DNA of 64,000 nucleotides from the NCBI RefSeq assembly GCF_965284335.1, contig NZ_OZ260076.1. One strand, 5' to 3'. Positions 16,235 through 24,824 of this stretch are shown here, piece by piece. The notes beneath the pieces were generated by a model. It saw only the letters and a program-made list of their open reading frames with translations. It did not search any database and was not told the DNA's origin. This DNA is from Tabrizicola_A sp965284335. Its GTDB lineage: Bacteria > Pseudomonadota > Alphaproteobacteria > Rhodobacterales > Rhodobacteraceae. Each line of letters starts with the position of its first letter. The stretch's first letter is position 1. The position numbers and the translations under genes were made by a program.

Positions 16235-16248
16235 TTGATGTAAATCAA
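16235..16248. promoter_or_regulatory. FNR/FnrL-type operator
   Basis: TTGATGTAAATCAA matches the FNR consensus TTGAT-N4-ATCAA at all ten defined positions. It lies between the leftward sRNA candidate (predicted start about 38 bases away, near the class II activator position) and the rightward MFS gene 84 bases away. Predicts oxygen-dependent control of one or both. Confidence 0.7.
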
Positions 16249-16331
16249 ATGTTCCGAATTCATGGTTTTTTCGCCACAATCCTTGGTTGCATCCAGTTGA
16301 CCATTTCACGCGGCCACAGCAGGGTCGCTCG

Positions 16332-17084
16332 ATGGATGCGCGTCTTTGGGTCAACCGGAACTTTCGGCTGCTGTTTTCCTCGGCCTTGGCGACCAATCTG
16401 GGCGATGGGTTGATTGCGGTTGCGGTGCCGTGGCTGGCCACATTGCTGACGGATGATCCAATGTTGATCGGGTTGGTGGCGGCGGCGCGGCATCTGCCTT
16501 GGGCGCTGTTTGCCCTACATGCCGGGGTGTTGACCGATCGCCATGATCACCGTCGTCTGATCCTTGGGGCCGATGCGGCGCGGCTGGGTTTGTCGGTGGC
16601 CTTGGTGACGCTGGCGCTGACGGCAAGTCCGGGGACCGCTCCGGTGTTGGGGCTGGCCGCGCTGGCGTTTCTTTTGGGCACGGCCGAGGTTTTGCGCGAC
16701 AACACCGCACAAACTTTTCTGCCTGACGTGGTGGGCAAGCCGCCGCTTGAACGCGCCAATGGCGCGCTTTGGGCGACCGAGCGTTTGGCGGGCCAATTGG
16801 CCGGGCCACCGATGGCCGGGTTTCTGATTGGCCTGTCGGTGGCCTTGCCCTTTGGGCTGCAAACGGTGCTGTTGGTGGCCGCCCTTGGCCTGATCGGTGC
16901 CATGCGCTTGCCGGGCAAGGCTGTGAAACCCAAGGCACAGCCCGCGCTGGCGGCCATTCGAGAGGGGCTTGGCTGGTTGTGGCGCGATGCAGTGCTGCGC
17001 CGCTTGGCGCTGGTCTCGGGGGCATTCAACTTTGTTGGCTACGGCTTTTTCGCGATCTTTGTGCTCTATGCCCAACGCGTTCTA
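16332..17084 (+). pseudogene. MFS transporter, 5' part (split by insertion sequence)
   Basis: Codes for the first 251 residues of a major facilitator: MDARLWVNRNFRLLFSSALA, GDGLIAVAVPWLATLLTDDP, the loop motif GVLTDRHDHRRLILGADAAR between helices 2 and 3, and RANGALWATERLAGQLAGPP. It is closest in style to Rhodobacterales MFS proteins of the DHA3/enterobactin-exporter type. The frame is cut after codons for AQRVL at the left end of the IS element; the rest resumes at 17926. Without the element the codons would join as AQRVLELDVFGYG. Confidence 0.85.
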
Positions 17085-17925
17085 GGGCCTGTGGACAATC
17101 AACGTGACGCGATGAGGGTAGCGGCAAGGTTCCAGTTGGCGGCATAGCTGCAGTCTGTCTTGTCGTAACGCGTCGCGATGCCCCTGAATTCCTTGATTTT
17201 CGCAAAGTAGTTCTCGATCAGGTGCCGCCATCTGTAGGCGTTGGCATCATAGTCGCGCTGCTGCTTGCGGTTGGCTTTTGGCGGAATGACTGCAGTTGCG
17301 CCCCGCACATCGAGTTCTTCAAGCAACCAATTCGCATCGAACGCCTTGTCTGCCAGTAGCGCTCCGAAGGACACGCCTCGGATCAAGGGTGCTACACCCT
17401 TCATGTCATGGGCCTGACCCGGCAGCAGCATGAAGCGCATGAGATTGCCAAGCGCATCGACGAGGGCCACGATCTTGGTCGTCAAACCGCCGCGAGAGCG
17501 GCCGATGGCCTGAGCCTGAGTCCCCCTTTTGCGCCGCTCGCCTTCTGGTGAACCTGAACGATGGTACCGTCGATGAGGGCATATTCAAGGTCGGGGTCAC
17601 CACTCATCGCATTGAAAAGACGCTCGAAAACACCCGATTTGGCCCATCTGCGGAAGCGTCGAAATTGGCTGTTCCACTTACCGAAACCAGACGGCAGATC
17701 ACGCCAAGGCGACCCCGTCCGGACACGCCAGAAGACCGCTTCCAGAAACAGACGGTTGTCCTTCGCCGTGACCCCCGCATTACTGGCCTTGCCTGGCAGA
17801 TGCTCTTCAAGCCGCTTCCAAAAGGCATCTGTCACCACGAACCGCTGATCGTTCATTCAAACCTCCACTTTGGAAGCTTGAATCAGAAATCAGCCAAAAT
17901 GGGAATCCTGATTGTCCACAGGGCC
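17085..17925 (-). mobile_element. IS5-family (IS427-group) insertion sequence, 841 bp, complete
   Basis: The ends are imperfect inverted repeats (GGGCCTGTGGACAATCA on the left, GGCCCTGTGGACAATCA on the right, read inward). TA is present on both sides (17083-17084 and 17926-17927), and removing the element restores CTAG and the MFS frame. TA duplication within CTAG and a two-frame transposase are hallmarks of the IS427 group. The element contains one transposase gene pair and appears intact and recent. Confidence 0.9.
17099..17856 (-). CDS. IS5/IS427-group transposase (two frames, -1 frameshift)
   Basis: The first frame (17856-17482, 124 residues) has the DUF4096-type N-terminal domain: FWKRLEEHLPGK, FLEAVFWRVRTGSPWRDLP, FGKWNSQFRRFRRWAKSGVF and the DDE strand ALIDGTIV. 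The second frame carries SRGGLTTKIVALVDALGNL, LLADKAFDANWL and the YRWRHLIENYFAKIKEFRGI helix with the catalytic Glu. The frames overlap at a slippery A4G5 run (17530-17522 on the coding strand; GCA AAA GGG GGA), where a -1 shift gives one DDE transposase of about 250 residues. This is the normal expression mode of the group. Confidence 0.88.
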
Positions 17926-18398
17926 TAGAGCTGGACGTCTTTGGCTATGGCCTGTTTCTGACGCTGGTCGCCATTGGCGGATTGGCCGGATCGATCCTTG
18001 GGCCGATGGTCTTGGCGCGCACGGGGCCGACGGCGGGGCTTTTGCTGGGCATTGTGATGTTTTCGCTGTCATCGGCCACGCTGGCCATGCAAGCGCCGCT
18101 GTGGCTGATTGGGTTGGCCATGTTGGCCGATGGGTTTTGCGGCATGCTGTGGGATATTACGGTGGTCAGCTATCGCCAGCGCCACATTCCGCCACCGCTT
18201 TTGGGCCGGGTAAACAGCGCCTATCGTTTCATCGGCACCGGGCCCGCCGCACTTGGGGCTTTTGCCTTTGGCGCGCTGGTGGCTTGGGCCGAAACCCCGG
18301 ATGACAAGATCACAGGGCTTTTGCTGCCCTATGCGGTGGCCGGTGCTGTCACAGCGGCCTTGGCGCTTTATGCGGCGTTTCGTCTTCGCCTTGCCTGA
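17926..18398 (+). pseudogene. MFS transporter, 3' part (split by insertion sequence)
   Basis: Resumes the transporter frame with LELDVFGYGLFLTLVAIGGL and continues through helices 8-12, for example LLLGIVMFSLSSATLAM, LLGRVNSAYRFIGTGPAAL and a terminal LPYAVAGAVTAALALYAAF. It has no start codon of its own. The reading frame beyond the insertion is undamaged, so the disruption looks recent and potentially reversible by precise excision. Confidence 0.85.
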
Positions 18399-18402
18399 AC
18401 AT

Positions 18403-18427
18403 AAAAAAACCGGGCCCGAAGGCCCGG
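18403..18427 (-). terminator. Intrinsic terminator of response regulator/sRNA B
   Basis: A 7-bp GC stem with a TTCG tetraloop, followed on the leftward strand by TTTTTTT. It ends the transcript of the regulator gene and the sRNA candidate, and sits 5 bases past the convergent MFS stop. Confidence 0.85.
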
Positions 18428-18520
18428 CCAGTTCAACAGGGAGGGATGCCGCGTCATAACCCCGACGCGACAAGGGGAGTTCTGCGGGATCAGGGAGGGA
18501 GGAGGTCACCCGCATAATCT
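18403..18520 (-). ncRNA. Candidate CCUCCUCCC-loop small RNA (locus B)
   Basis: Leftward strand: a hairpin with stem GCGGG/CCCGC (18513-18484) presents a loop reading TGACCTCCTCCCTCCCTGAT; a second stem-loop (AACTCCCC...GGGGTT) and a further CCTCCCTG follow. The RNA ends in a perfect terminator, CCGGGCC-TTCG-GGCCCGG with seven Ts (18427-18403). Hairpin loops with CCUCCUCCC define the 'cuckoo' sRNA family, including CcsR RNAs of Rhodobacter sphaeroides that act in stress responses. It lies 57 bases after the stop of a response-regulator gene on the same strand, so it could be a processed 3' UTR. Confidence 0.6.
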
Positions 18521-18576
18521 GAATTTAGGTATCAAGTCTGGCAACAATAAGACCCAAACCGTTAATTTTTCGACAA

Positions 18577-19263
18577 TTACGCCACCAATTTATAACCACC
18601 GCTTTCGGTCACCAAAAGCCGGGCGTTTGACGGGTCTGCCTCGATCTTTTGACGTAGCCGGTAGATATGGGTTTCCAAGGTATGAGTGGTCACGCCTGCG
18701 TTATAACCCCAGACCTCATGCAACAGCACATCGCGGGCCACCACGCTGGATTGGGCGCGATAAAGGTATTTCAGGATATTGGTTTCCTTATCGGTCAACC
18801 GCACCTTTTTGTCCTTGGCATCAATCAGCAGCTTTTGCGCGGGTTTGAAGGTATAGGGGCCAAGCTGGAACACCGCATCTTCAGACTGCTCATGCGTGCG
18901 CAATTGCGCCCGAATGCGTGCCAAAAGAACCGGGAACTTGAAGGGTTTGGTCACATAATCATTGGCACCCGAATCAAGGCCCAGAATGGTATCGCTGTCG
19001 GTGTCATGGCCGGTCAGCATCATGATCGGGCATTTGACGCCTGCCTTGCGCATCCGCTTGCACAGCTCGCGCCCATCGGTGTCGGGCAGGCCCACGTCCA
19101 GAACCACCAGATCGTAAAGACCCTGCTTGATCTTCTCCATGCCCTCCGCGCCATTGCGCGCTTCGAACACGTCAAAGTCTTCCGTCATCACCAGTTGTTC
19201 GGACAATGCTTCCCGCAGGTCGTCATCATCGTCGACCAAAAGGATTTTGCGCAAGGTTGCCAT
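18577..19263 (-). CDS. OmpR/PhoB-family response regulator
   Basis: 228 residues from the ATG giving MATLRKILLVDDDDDLREAL. Receiver domain (1-120) has the acidic pocket DDDD, phosphoacceptor Asp in LVVLDVGLPDTDG, and Lys in YVTKPFKFP. The winged-helix DNA-binding domain follows (LTDKETNILKYLYRAQ, LLHEVWGYNAGVTTHTLETH, IYRLRQKIEADPSNARLL). No histidine kinase is adjacent, so it is an orphan regulator. It may correspond to the CenR-type cell-envelope regulator of alphaproteobacteria, but the sequence alone does not decide this. A CCUCCC-loop RNA follows it. Confidence 0.9.
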   Translation of the reverse strand: MATLRKILLVDDDDDLREALSEQLVMTEDFDVFEARNGAEGMEKIKQGLYDLVVLDVGLPDTDGRELCKRMRKAGVKCPIMMLTGHDTDSDTILGLDSGANDYVTKPFKFPVLLARIRAQLRTHEQSEDAVFQLGPYTFKPAQKLLIDAKDKKVRLTDKETNILKYLYRAQSSVVARDVLLHEVWGYNAGVTTHTLETHIYRLRQKIEADPSNARLLVTESGGYKLVA

Positions 19264-19417
19264 CTGGGCCTCCATCGTTAAGGGCCGTTTGCCCGTGTTA
19301 GGCATCACATGACCACGCCGCACGCTTTCGACAAGAATTGCAACAATTGCCTCACGCGGTCGTGTCGCAGAGCGGCTCTATGTTTCAATTCCGAAATCTG
19401 CGGCCTATGTAGGGAGC

Positions 19418-20503
19418 ATGAGTTTGCGCCCCACCCAGACAGAAACCCTTGCCCGTGCCCGCAGTGATTTGCGGCTGGGCCTTCCTGTTGTCCTGGTGGG
19501 CGGGGGTCAGGCTGCGCTGGCCGTGGCGGTTGAGGCGCTGACCGCAGAGCGGCTGGCCGATCTGCGCCGCCTTGGTCCGATGGATCTGGCGCTGACCGCG
19601 CGGCGGGCCGAAACGCTGAAGGCGCGGGCCTATGACGGCGATCTGGCGCGGATTGCGGTGCCGGATGATGCCGATATGCGGTGGATTTTGGCGGTGGCCG
19701 ATCCGGCGGATGATCTGCGGGTGCCGATGAAAGGCCCGTTGCACAGCCGACGCGAGGGCGATGCCGCCTTGCACCGGCTGGCGCTGTCCTTGGCCAAATC
19801 GGCCCAGCTTTTGCCCGCCGCCGTTCTGGTGCCCGTGGCCGATGGGATGGCCTTTGCGGCAACCCACGCGCTGACCCTTTTGGCCGAGGTGGATGCGCGC
19901 CAGCTTGATCGTCTTGCGCCCGTGGCGCCCGTGATCTCTGCCCGTCTGCCGATGGTGGCCAGCGCCGCGGGTCGGGTGCATATTTTCCGCCCCGATGATG
20001 GTGGGGCGGAACATTACGCCATTGAAATCGGCCGTCCCGACCGCGATGCGCCCGTGCTGGCGCGGCTTCACTCGGCCTGTTTCACCGGCGATGTGCTGGG
20101 CAGCCTGAAATGCGATTGCGGGCCCCAATTGCGCGCGGCATTGGCGCAGATGGGGGCCGAAGGGGCTGGCGTGCTGTTGTATCTGAACCAAGAAGGGCGC
20201 GGCATTGGTCTGGCCAACAAGATGCGCGCCTATTCCTTGCAGGATCAGGGCTTTGATACCGTCGAGGCCAATCATCGGCTGGGGTTTGAGGATGATGAGC
20301 GTGATTTTCGGATCGGTGCGGACATCCTGAAACGGATGGGGTTCCGGGCGGTCCGTCTTCTAACCAACAATCCCAAGAAATTGGCGATGCTGGCAGCCTG
20401 CGGGTTGGATGTGGTTGAACGTGTGCCCCTGAAAGTGGGCGAAACCCGCGAGAACGCCGCCTATCTGGCCACCAAAGCCGCGAAATCGGGGCATTTGTTG
20501 TGA
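19418..20503 (+). CDS. ribA: GTP cyclohydrolase II (with degenerate N-terminal domain)
   Basis: 361 residues. Opens the imidazole ring of GTP at the start of riboflavin synthesis. The C-terminal half carries the zinc ligands in CFTGDVLGSLKCDCG (C-x10-C-x-C), the LNQEGRGIGLANKMRAYSLQ loop, the DTVEANHRLGFEDDERDF segment and LLTNNPKKL. The first 170 residues are related in position to the RibB (DHBP synthase) half of bifunctional RibBA proteins but lack its acidic metal-binding motif, so only RibA activity is predicted. The stop overlaps the next gene's GTG by four bases. Confidence 0.92.
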   Translation: MSLRPTQTETLARARSDLRLGLPVVLVGGGQAALAVAVEALTAERLADLRRLGPMDLALTARRAETLKARAYDGDLARIAVPDDADMRWILAVADPADDLRVPMKGPLHSRREGDAALHRLALSLAKSAQLLPAAVLVPVADGMAFAATHALTLLAEVDARQLDRLAPVAPVISARLPMVASAAGRVHIFRPDDGGAEHYAIEIGRPDRDAPVLARLHSACFTGDVLGSLKCDCGPQLRAALAQMGAEGAGVLLYLNQEGRGIGLANKMRAYSLQDQGFDTVEANHRLGFEDDERDFRIGADILKRMGFRAVRLLTNNPKKLAMLAACGLDVVERVPLKVGETRENAAYLATKAAKSGHLL

Positions 20504-21000
20504 AGCGCGAAGATCTGGTTGTCACGCCCATGGGCGTTCGGTTTTTCAACCGTGTATTCCCTTGCACCCTTGGGCGCAGTGGCATTGTTGCGGGCGACAA
20601 AAAGCGGGAAGGCGATGGCGCAACTCCGGCAGGGGTTCACCGGATTGTGGGCATGCTTTATCGTCCAGACCGCATGGCAAAGCCCACGGATTGGGCCTTG
20701 CCCATCGGGCCGCAAGACCTGTGGTCTGACGACCCGCGGGATGAGGATTACAACCTTATGGTCCGCGCGCCGCACGGCTTTGGCCATGAAAAGCTGCGCC
20801 GCGCCGATCCCTTGTATGATCTGGTCATCCTGACCGATTGGAATTGGCCCGAGGCGCAGCCGGGGCGCGGATCTGCGATTTTCCTGCACCGCTGGCGCAG
20901 GCCCGGCTACCCGACCGCGGGCTGCGTGGCCTTTGATCCGGCCGATCTTTTGTGGATTGCACATCGCATCACCCATCAAACACGGCTTGTGGTGCGCTGA
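20500..21000 (+). CDS. L,D-transpeptidase (YkuD family)
   Basis: 166 residues from a GTG that overlaps the ribA stop (GTGA), indicating coupled translation. The YkuD catalytic motif appears as IFLHRWRRPGYPTAGCVAF, with the nucleophilic Cys and the upstream His. The motif GDGATPAG for substrate binding is near residue 40. No signal peptide is seen, typical of the alphaproteobacterial YafK/DUF-like members encoded next to ribA. It probably forms L,D cross-links or links in peptidoglycan; the substrate is inferred. Confidence 0.85.
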   Translation: MKREDLVVTPMGVRFFNRVFPCTLGRSGIVAGDKKREGDGATPAGVHRIVGMLYRPDRMAKPTDWALPIGPQDLWSDDPRDEDYNLMVRAPHGFGHEKLRRADPLYDLVILTDWNWPEAQPGRGSAIFLHRWRRPGYPTAGCVAFDPADLLWIAHRITHQTRLVVR

Positions 21001-21009
21001 GCCTTCTAG

Positions 21010-21062
21010 ACCATGTCATGCACGCGTCGGGACGGTGCGCGAGGAGTGCACAACGTGCTCGA
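21010..21062. repeat. REP-like palindromic element, copy 1
   Basis: A diverged inverted repeat around CATGTCATGCACGCGTCGG and GAGGAGTGCACAACGTGCTC. Its reverse complement aligns with the element at 43281-43335. Both copies sit directly downstream of a stop codon and between convergent genes. Confidence 0.6.
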
Positions 21063-21073
21063 CGAGCGGTTGG

Positions 21074-22279
21074 TCAAACACGCTCGAGCAAGATTGCCGT
21101 GCCCTGCCCGACGCCGACGCACATCGTGGCCAGCCCATAGCGCGCACCCCTGCGTTGGAGTTCCAGCGCCACCGTACCGGTGATGCGCGCGCCCGTCATG
21201 CCCAAGGGATGACCCAGCGCAATCGCGCCGCCATTGGGGTTTACGCGAGGATCATCATCGGCAATGCCAAGGCCCCGCAGAACGGCCAAGCCTTGGGCCG
21301 CGAAGGCCTCGTTCAGCTCGATCACCGACAGATCGGCGACTGTCAGCCCGTTCTGGGCCAACAGTTTCTGCACCGCTGGCACCGGGCCATAGCCCATGAC
21401 GCGTGGGGCGACCCCAGCGCTGGCGGCGCCCAGAACGCGGGCAATCGGTTTCAACCCATGGGCCTTGGCCGCCTCGGCGCTGGCGATGATCATCGCCGCC
21501 GCCCCGTCATTCACGCCGCTGGCATTGCCTGCTGTTACAGTGCCATCCGCCCGCGTGATCGGGCGCAGCTTGGCCAGATCTTCGGCCTTAGTGTCGCCGC
21601 GCGGGTGTTCGTCTTGGGTGACAAGCGCGGTCTTGCCGCGTCCCAGATCCACCGTCACGGGCACAATCTCGGCCCCAAGCCGCCCGTTTTCCTGTGCCGC
21701 GCTCGCCAAGCGTTGCGAGCGCAGCGCAAAGGCATCCTGATCGGCGCGGCTGATCCCATAGTCATCTGCCAGATTCTCGGCGGTTTCTGGCATTGACTCG
21801 GTGCCATGGGCCGCCTTCATCTTCGGGTTCACAAAGCGCCAGCCGATCGTGCTGTCGGCAATCTCCGCCGTGCGGGCAAAGGCGGTGGTGGCTTTGGGCA
21901 TGACCATGGGCGCGCGGGTCATCGATTCAACACCCCCCGCGATGGCAAGGCCAATCTCCCCGGCCTTGATGGCGCGCACCGCCGCTGACACGGCCTCCAT
22001 CCCTGATCCGCAGAGGCGGTTGACTGTGGCACCCGGCACGGTTTCGGGCAGGCCCGCCAACAACAAAGCCATGCGCGCCACATTGCGGTTGTCCTCACCT
22101 GCCTGATTGGCGCAGCCCATCCAGACCTCTTCCACCGCCGCAGGGTTCATCCCCGGATTGCGCGCCAAAAGGGCCGCCAGTGGAATGGCTGCCAGATCAT
22201 CCGTACGCACCGATGCCAAAGCCCCCGCATAGCGGCCAATCGGGGTGCGGATGTAGTCACAGATGAACGCGTCAGGCAT
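21074..22279 (-). CDS. pcaF: 3-oxoadipyl-CoA thiolase
   Basis: 401 residues. Thiolase of the 3-oxoadipate pathway, splitting 3-oxoadipyl-CoA into succinyl-CoA and acetyl-CoA. Start MPDAFICDYIRTPIGRYAGA is typical of PcaF. Active sites: nucleophile Cys in NRLCGSGMEAVSAA, His in GGAIALGHPLGMTGARI, and Cys in TMCVGVGQGTA. Length fits. A start 11 codons upstream is possible but is poorly supported. The neighbouring LysR gene lies 55 bases upstream on the same strand. A general acetyl-CoA acetyltransferase role cannot be excluded. Confidence 0.88.
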   Translation of the reverse strand: MPDAFICDYIRTPIGRYAGALASVRTDDLAAIPLAALLARNPGMNPAAVEEVWMGCANQAGEDNRNVARMALLLAGLPETVPGATVNRLCGSGMEAVSAAVRAIKAGEIGLAIAGGVESMTRAPMVMPKATTAFARTAEIADSTIGWRFVNPKMKAAHGTESMPETAENLADDYGISRADQDAFALRSQRLASAAQENGRLGAEIVPVTVDLGRGKTALVTQDEHPRGDTKAEDLAKLRPITRADGTVTAGNASGVNDGAAAMIIASAEAAKAHGLKPIARVLGAASAGVAPRVMGYGPVPAVQKLLAQNGLTVADLSVIELNEAFAAQGLAVLRGLGIADDDPRVNPNGGAIALGHPLGMTGARITGTVALELQRRGARYGLATMCVGVGQGTAILLERV

Positions 22280-22334
22280 GGGGCACTCCTGTTTTACGAT
22301 ATGGTCTTTCAAGTTTGAAGGAATTGCAAGCCGC

Positions 22335-23261
22335 CTAACTATCGGCGAGTTGCCGCAATTGTGTGATCAGCGTTTCAGCGGCAGGGGACAGTCGGGTGGC
22401 GCGCAGGGTGCAAATGCCGATCGGTTGGCGCATGGTGGGCAGGTCAATGGGTAGGGCGGCCACATTGCCCAGATCAATTTCAAAACGCGCCAATTGCACG
22501 GGCCAAACCGCCAGATGATCCGCCCCCAAGACAAGGGCACGGTTGGTCAGAAAGGACACCGACTCGACGCAATTGGCGGGGGCGGCTGCGTTCTCAATGC
22601 GAAATGCCTCGTCAATCTGCCGCCGAAGCGAGGTTTCGCGCCGGGGCAAGATCCACGGTTCATGCGCCAGATCAGCCAGCGAGAGCCGCCGTCGGGCCAA
22701 CAGGGGATGCCCCGCACGCACAACGATGCGGGCGTGATCGTCGCAGAGGATTTCCTCGGCAATATCGCCGCCCACGGAAAAGGCGGGCAGGCGGCCCACA
22801 ATCAGATCAAGATCGCCTTGGCGCAGGTCTGGTAGCAGGACATCCGTGGTTCCTTCCTTTACGGTGATTGCCAGATTTGGCCGCGTCCGCCGCACGGCTG
22901 CAATCGCCTCGGGCAACATGCGCACGGCGGCAGACACCGAAACCCCCACCGCCACGCGCCCCCCGGCGCCCGAGCGAAGGTCTTCCAGCTCTTGGCCCGC
23001 ATGGCGCAGTTGCGACAGCACCAGCCGCGCATGGGCGATCAAAACCCGCCCCTCCGCCGTTGGGCTGACGCCGCGGTTGGTGCGGTCAAACAGCCGCGCA
23101 CCGATCACCGCCTCGGCCTCTTGCAGCGCTTTGGTGACGGCGGATTGGGTCAGACCTATCGTTTGGGCCGCAGCCAAAAGCGTGCCCTCGTGCGCAATCG
23201 CGTCGATCAACGACAGATGACGCAATGACAGATGGGTTTCCAGACGCGGGATCGGGGCCAT
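22335..23261 (-). CDS. LysR-family transcriptional regulator
   Basis: 308 residues if started MAPIPRLETHLSLRHL; an alternative start lies 14 codons upstream. N-terminal helix-turn-helix: LSLIDAIAHEGTLLAAAQTI and GLTQSAVTKALQEAEAVIGA, then LFDRTNRGVSPTAEGR. The effector-binding domain follows. It resembles the PcaQ/GbpR group. It is divergent from the aldehyde-dehydrogenase operon (97 bases between starts) and precedes pcaF on the same strand, so it probably controls one or both; the inducer is unknown. Confidence 0.9.
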   Translation of the reverse strand: MAPIPRLETHLSLRHLSLIDAIAHEGTLLAAAQTIGLTQSAVTKALQEAEAVIGARLFDRTNRGVSPTAEGRVLIAHARLVLSQLRHAGQELEDLRSGAGGRVAVGVSVSAAVRMLPEAIAAVRRTRPNLAITVKEGTTDVLLPDLRQGDLDLIVGRLPAFSVGGDIAEEILCDDHARIVVRAGHPLLARRRLSLADLAHEPWILPRRETSLRRQIDEAFRIENAAAPANCVESVSFLTNRALVLGADHLAVWPVQLARFEIDLGNVAALPIDLPTMRQPIGICTLRATRLSPAAETLITQLRQLADS

Positions 23262-23357
23262 TTTGCTATTCCCAATTAGAATATCCACCTTCTGATACTT
23301 CATTTGCTTTCATGTCACCACTGCGGATTAATGACACAAACCACGCAAGGGCCTGCG

Positions 23358-24824
23358 ATGACTGACTATCCCGACCTACAGCTGTTCATCGACAATCGCT
23401 GGCGCAGGACCACCGAAAGCTTGCCGGTCCTGAACCCCGCGACCGAAGAGGAAATCGGTCGTCTGCCAGTGGCGGGTCAGGCCGAATTGGAGGATGCGCT
23501 GGATGCCGCCGAGCGTGGTTTTCGGATCTGGTCGCGCACCGCCCCGCGCATCCGCGCGCAGATCATCCTGAAAGCCGCGAGCCTGCTGCGTGAGCGTGGG
23601 CCGATGATCGCCCCGTCTATCACCATGGAAAACGGCAAGCCTTTGGGTCAGGCCGCGATGGAAGTGGTCCGGGGGGCTGAGTTTTTCGAATGGGACGCGG
23701 GCGAGGCGCAGCGGCTTTATGGCCATGTGGTGCCTTCGGCGCCCGGCATTCGGTATACCGTGCTGCGTGAACCGGCGGGCATTGTTGCGGGCTTTGCGCC
23801 GTGGAACTTCCCCCTCAGCCAGCCTGCGCGCAAGATCGCGGGGGCCTTGGCCTCGGGCTGCTCGATCATTCTGAAAGCGGCCGAGGAAACCCCGGCGGGG
23901 GCCATCCATATTGCGCGGGCCTTTCAAGATGCCGGGCTGCCTGCGGGGGTTTTGAACCTTGTCTTCGGCAATCCGGCCGAGATTTCCAGCTATCTGATCC
24001 CGCAAGATCGTATTCGGGTGGTGGCCTTTACGGGGTCGACCGCGGTGGGCATCCATCTGACGGAAATGGCCGCGCGCGCGATGACGCCGGTCTTGATGGA
24101 GCTTGGTGGTCATGCGCCGGTGATCGTATGTGATGATGTCGATCCTGTTGTTGCAGGGCGTATGTCGGCGGCACGCAAGGCGCGCAATTCGGGGCAGGTT
24201 TGCACCTCTCCGACCCGGTTTTTTGTGATGGAAAAGAACTTTGACGCCTTCGCCAAGGCCTTTGCCGAACGCGCCGCTGCGGTGCGGATGGGCAATGGGC
24301 TGGACCCGTCTACCGAGATGGGGCCGGTGGCCAATCACCGCCGGATTGCCGCTTTGGATGCGCTGGTCGAAGATGCGATTGCCAAGGGCGCGCGAGTTCT
24401 GGCGGGCGGCGCGCGGCCAAATGGGCCGGGTTATTTCTTTCCTGTCACCGTTCTGGCCGATGTGCCGGGTGATGCCCGCGTGATGCGCGAGGAACCCTTT
24501 GGTCCCTTGGCCATCCTGAACCCTGTGCGCGACATTGACGAGGCGATCACCTGCGCCAATGCGCTGCCCTTCGGCCTTGCCGCCTATGGATTTACCCACT
24601 CCGCCGCCAATGTGGACCGGCTGACGGCGGGGATCGAGGCGGGGAACCTGTCGATCAACACGCTGGAAGCGTCCGTCGCTGAGGTGCCCTTTGGCGGGGT
24701 TAAATTCTCGGGCCATGGCCGTGAAGGCGGGGCCGAGGGGCTGCATCATTACACCGTGGTCAAGACCATCTCGCACAAGATGGAGCTGGACCCAGAGCCG
24801 ACCGTTTCAGGAGCGAAGCCGTGA
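23358..24824 (+). CDS. NAD(P)-dependent aldehyde dehydrogenase
   Basis: 488 residues. Full ALDH fold with the catalytic Cys in NSGQVCTSPTRFFV and the general-base Glu in VLMELGGHAPV; the cofactor loop is FTGSTAVG. The N-terminal NPATEEEIGRLP and C-terminal PFGGVKFSGHGREGG match succinate-semialdehyde and aminomuconate-semialdehyde dehydrogenases. It opens the catabolic operon and its stop overlaps the next gene. In context it may oxidise a semialdehyde made after the ring-cleavage step, but the substrate is not shown by sequence. Confidence 0.9.
   Translation: MTDYPDLQLFIDNRWRRTTESLPVLNPATEEEIGRLPVAGQAELEDALDAAERGFRIWSRTAPRIRAQIILKAASLLRERGPMIAPSITMENGKPLGQAAMEVVRGAEFFEWDAGEAQRLYGHVVPSAPGIRYTVLREPAGIVAGFAPWNFPLSQPARKIAGALASGCSIILKAAEETPAGAIHIARAFQDAGLPAGVLNLVFGNPAEISSYLIPQDRIRVVAFTGSTAVGIHLTEMAARAMTPVLMELGGHAPVIVCDDVDPVVAGRMSAARKARNSGQVCTSPTRFFVMEKNFDAFAKAFAERAAAVRMGNGLDPSTEMGPVANHRRIAALDALVEDAIAKGARVLAGGARPNGPGYFFPVTVLADVPGDARVMREEPFGPLAILNPVRDIDEAITCANALPFGLAAYGFTHSAANVDRLTAGIEAGNLSINTLEASVAEVPFGGVKFSGHGREGGAEGLHHYTVVKTISHKMELDPEPTVSGAKP

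Noticed and set aside
23376..24776. 466-codon minus-strand frame opposite the aldehyde dehydrogenase
   Set aside because: The plus-strand protein is a complete aldehyde dehydrogenase with catalytic residues; the antisense frame is Arg/His/Gly-rich with no family features.
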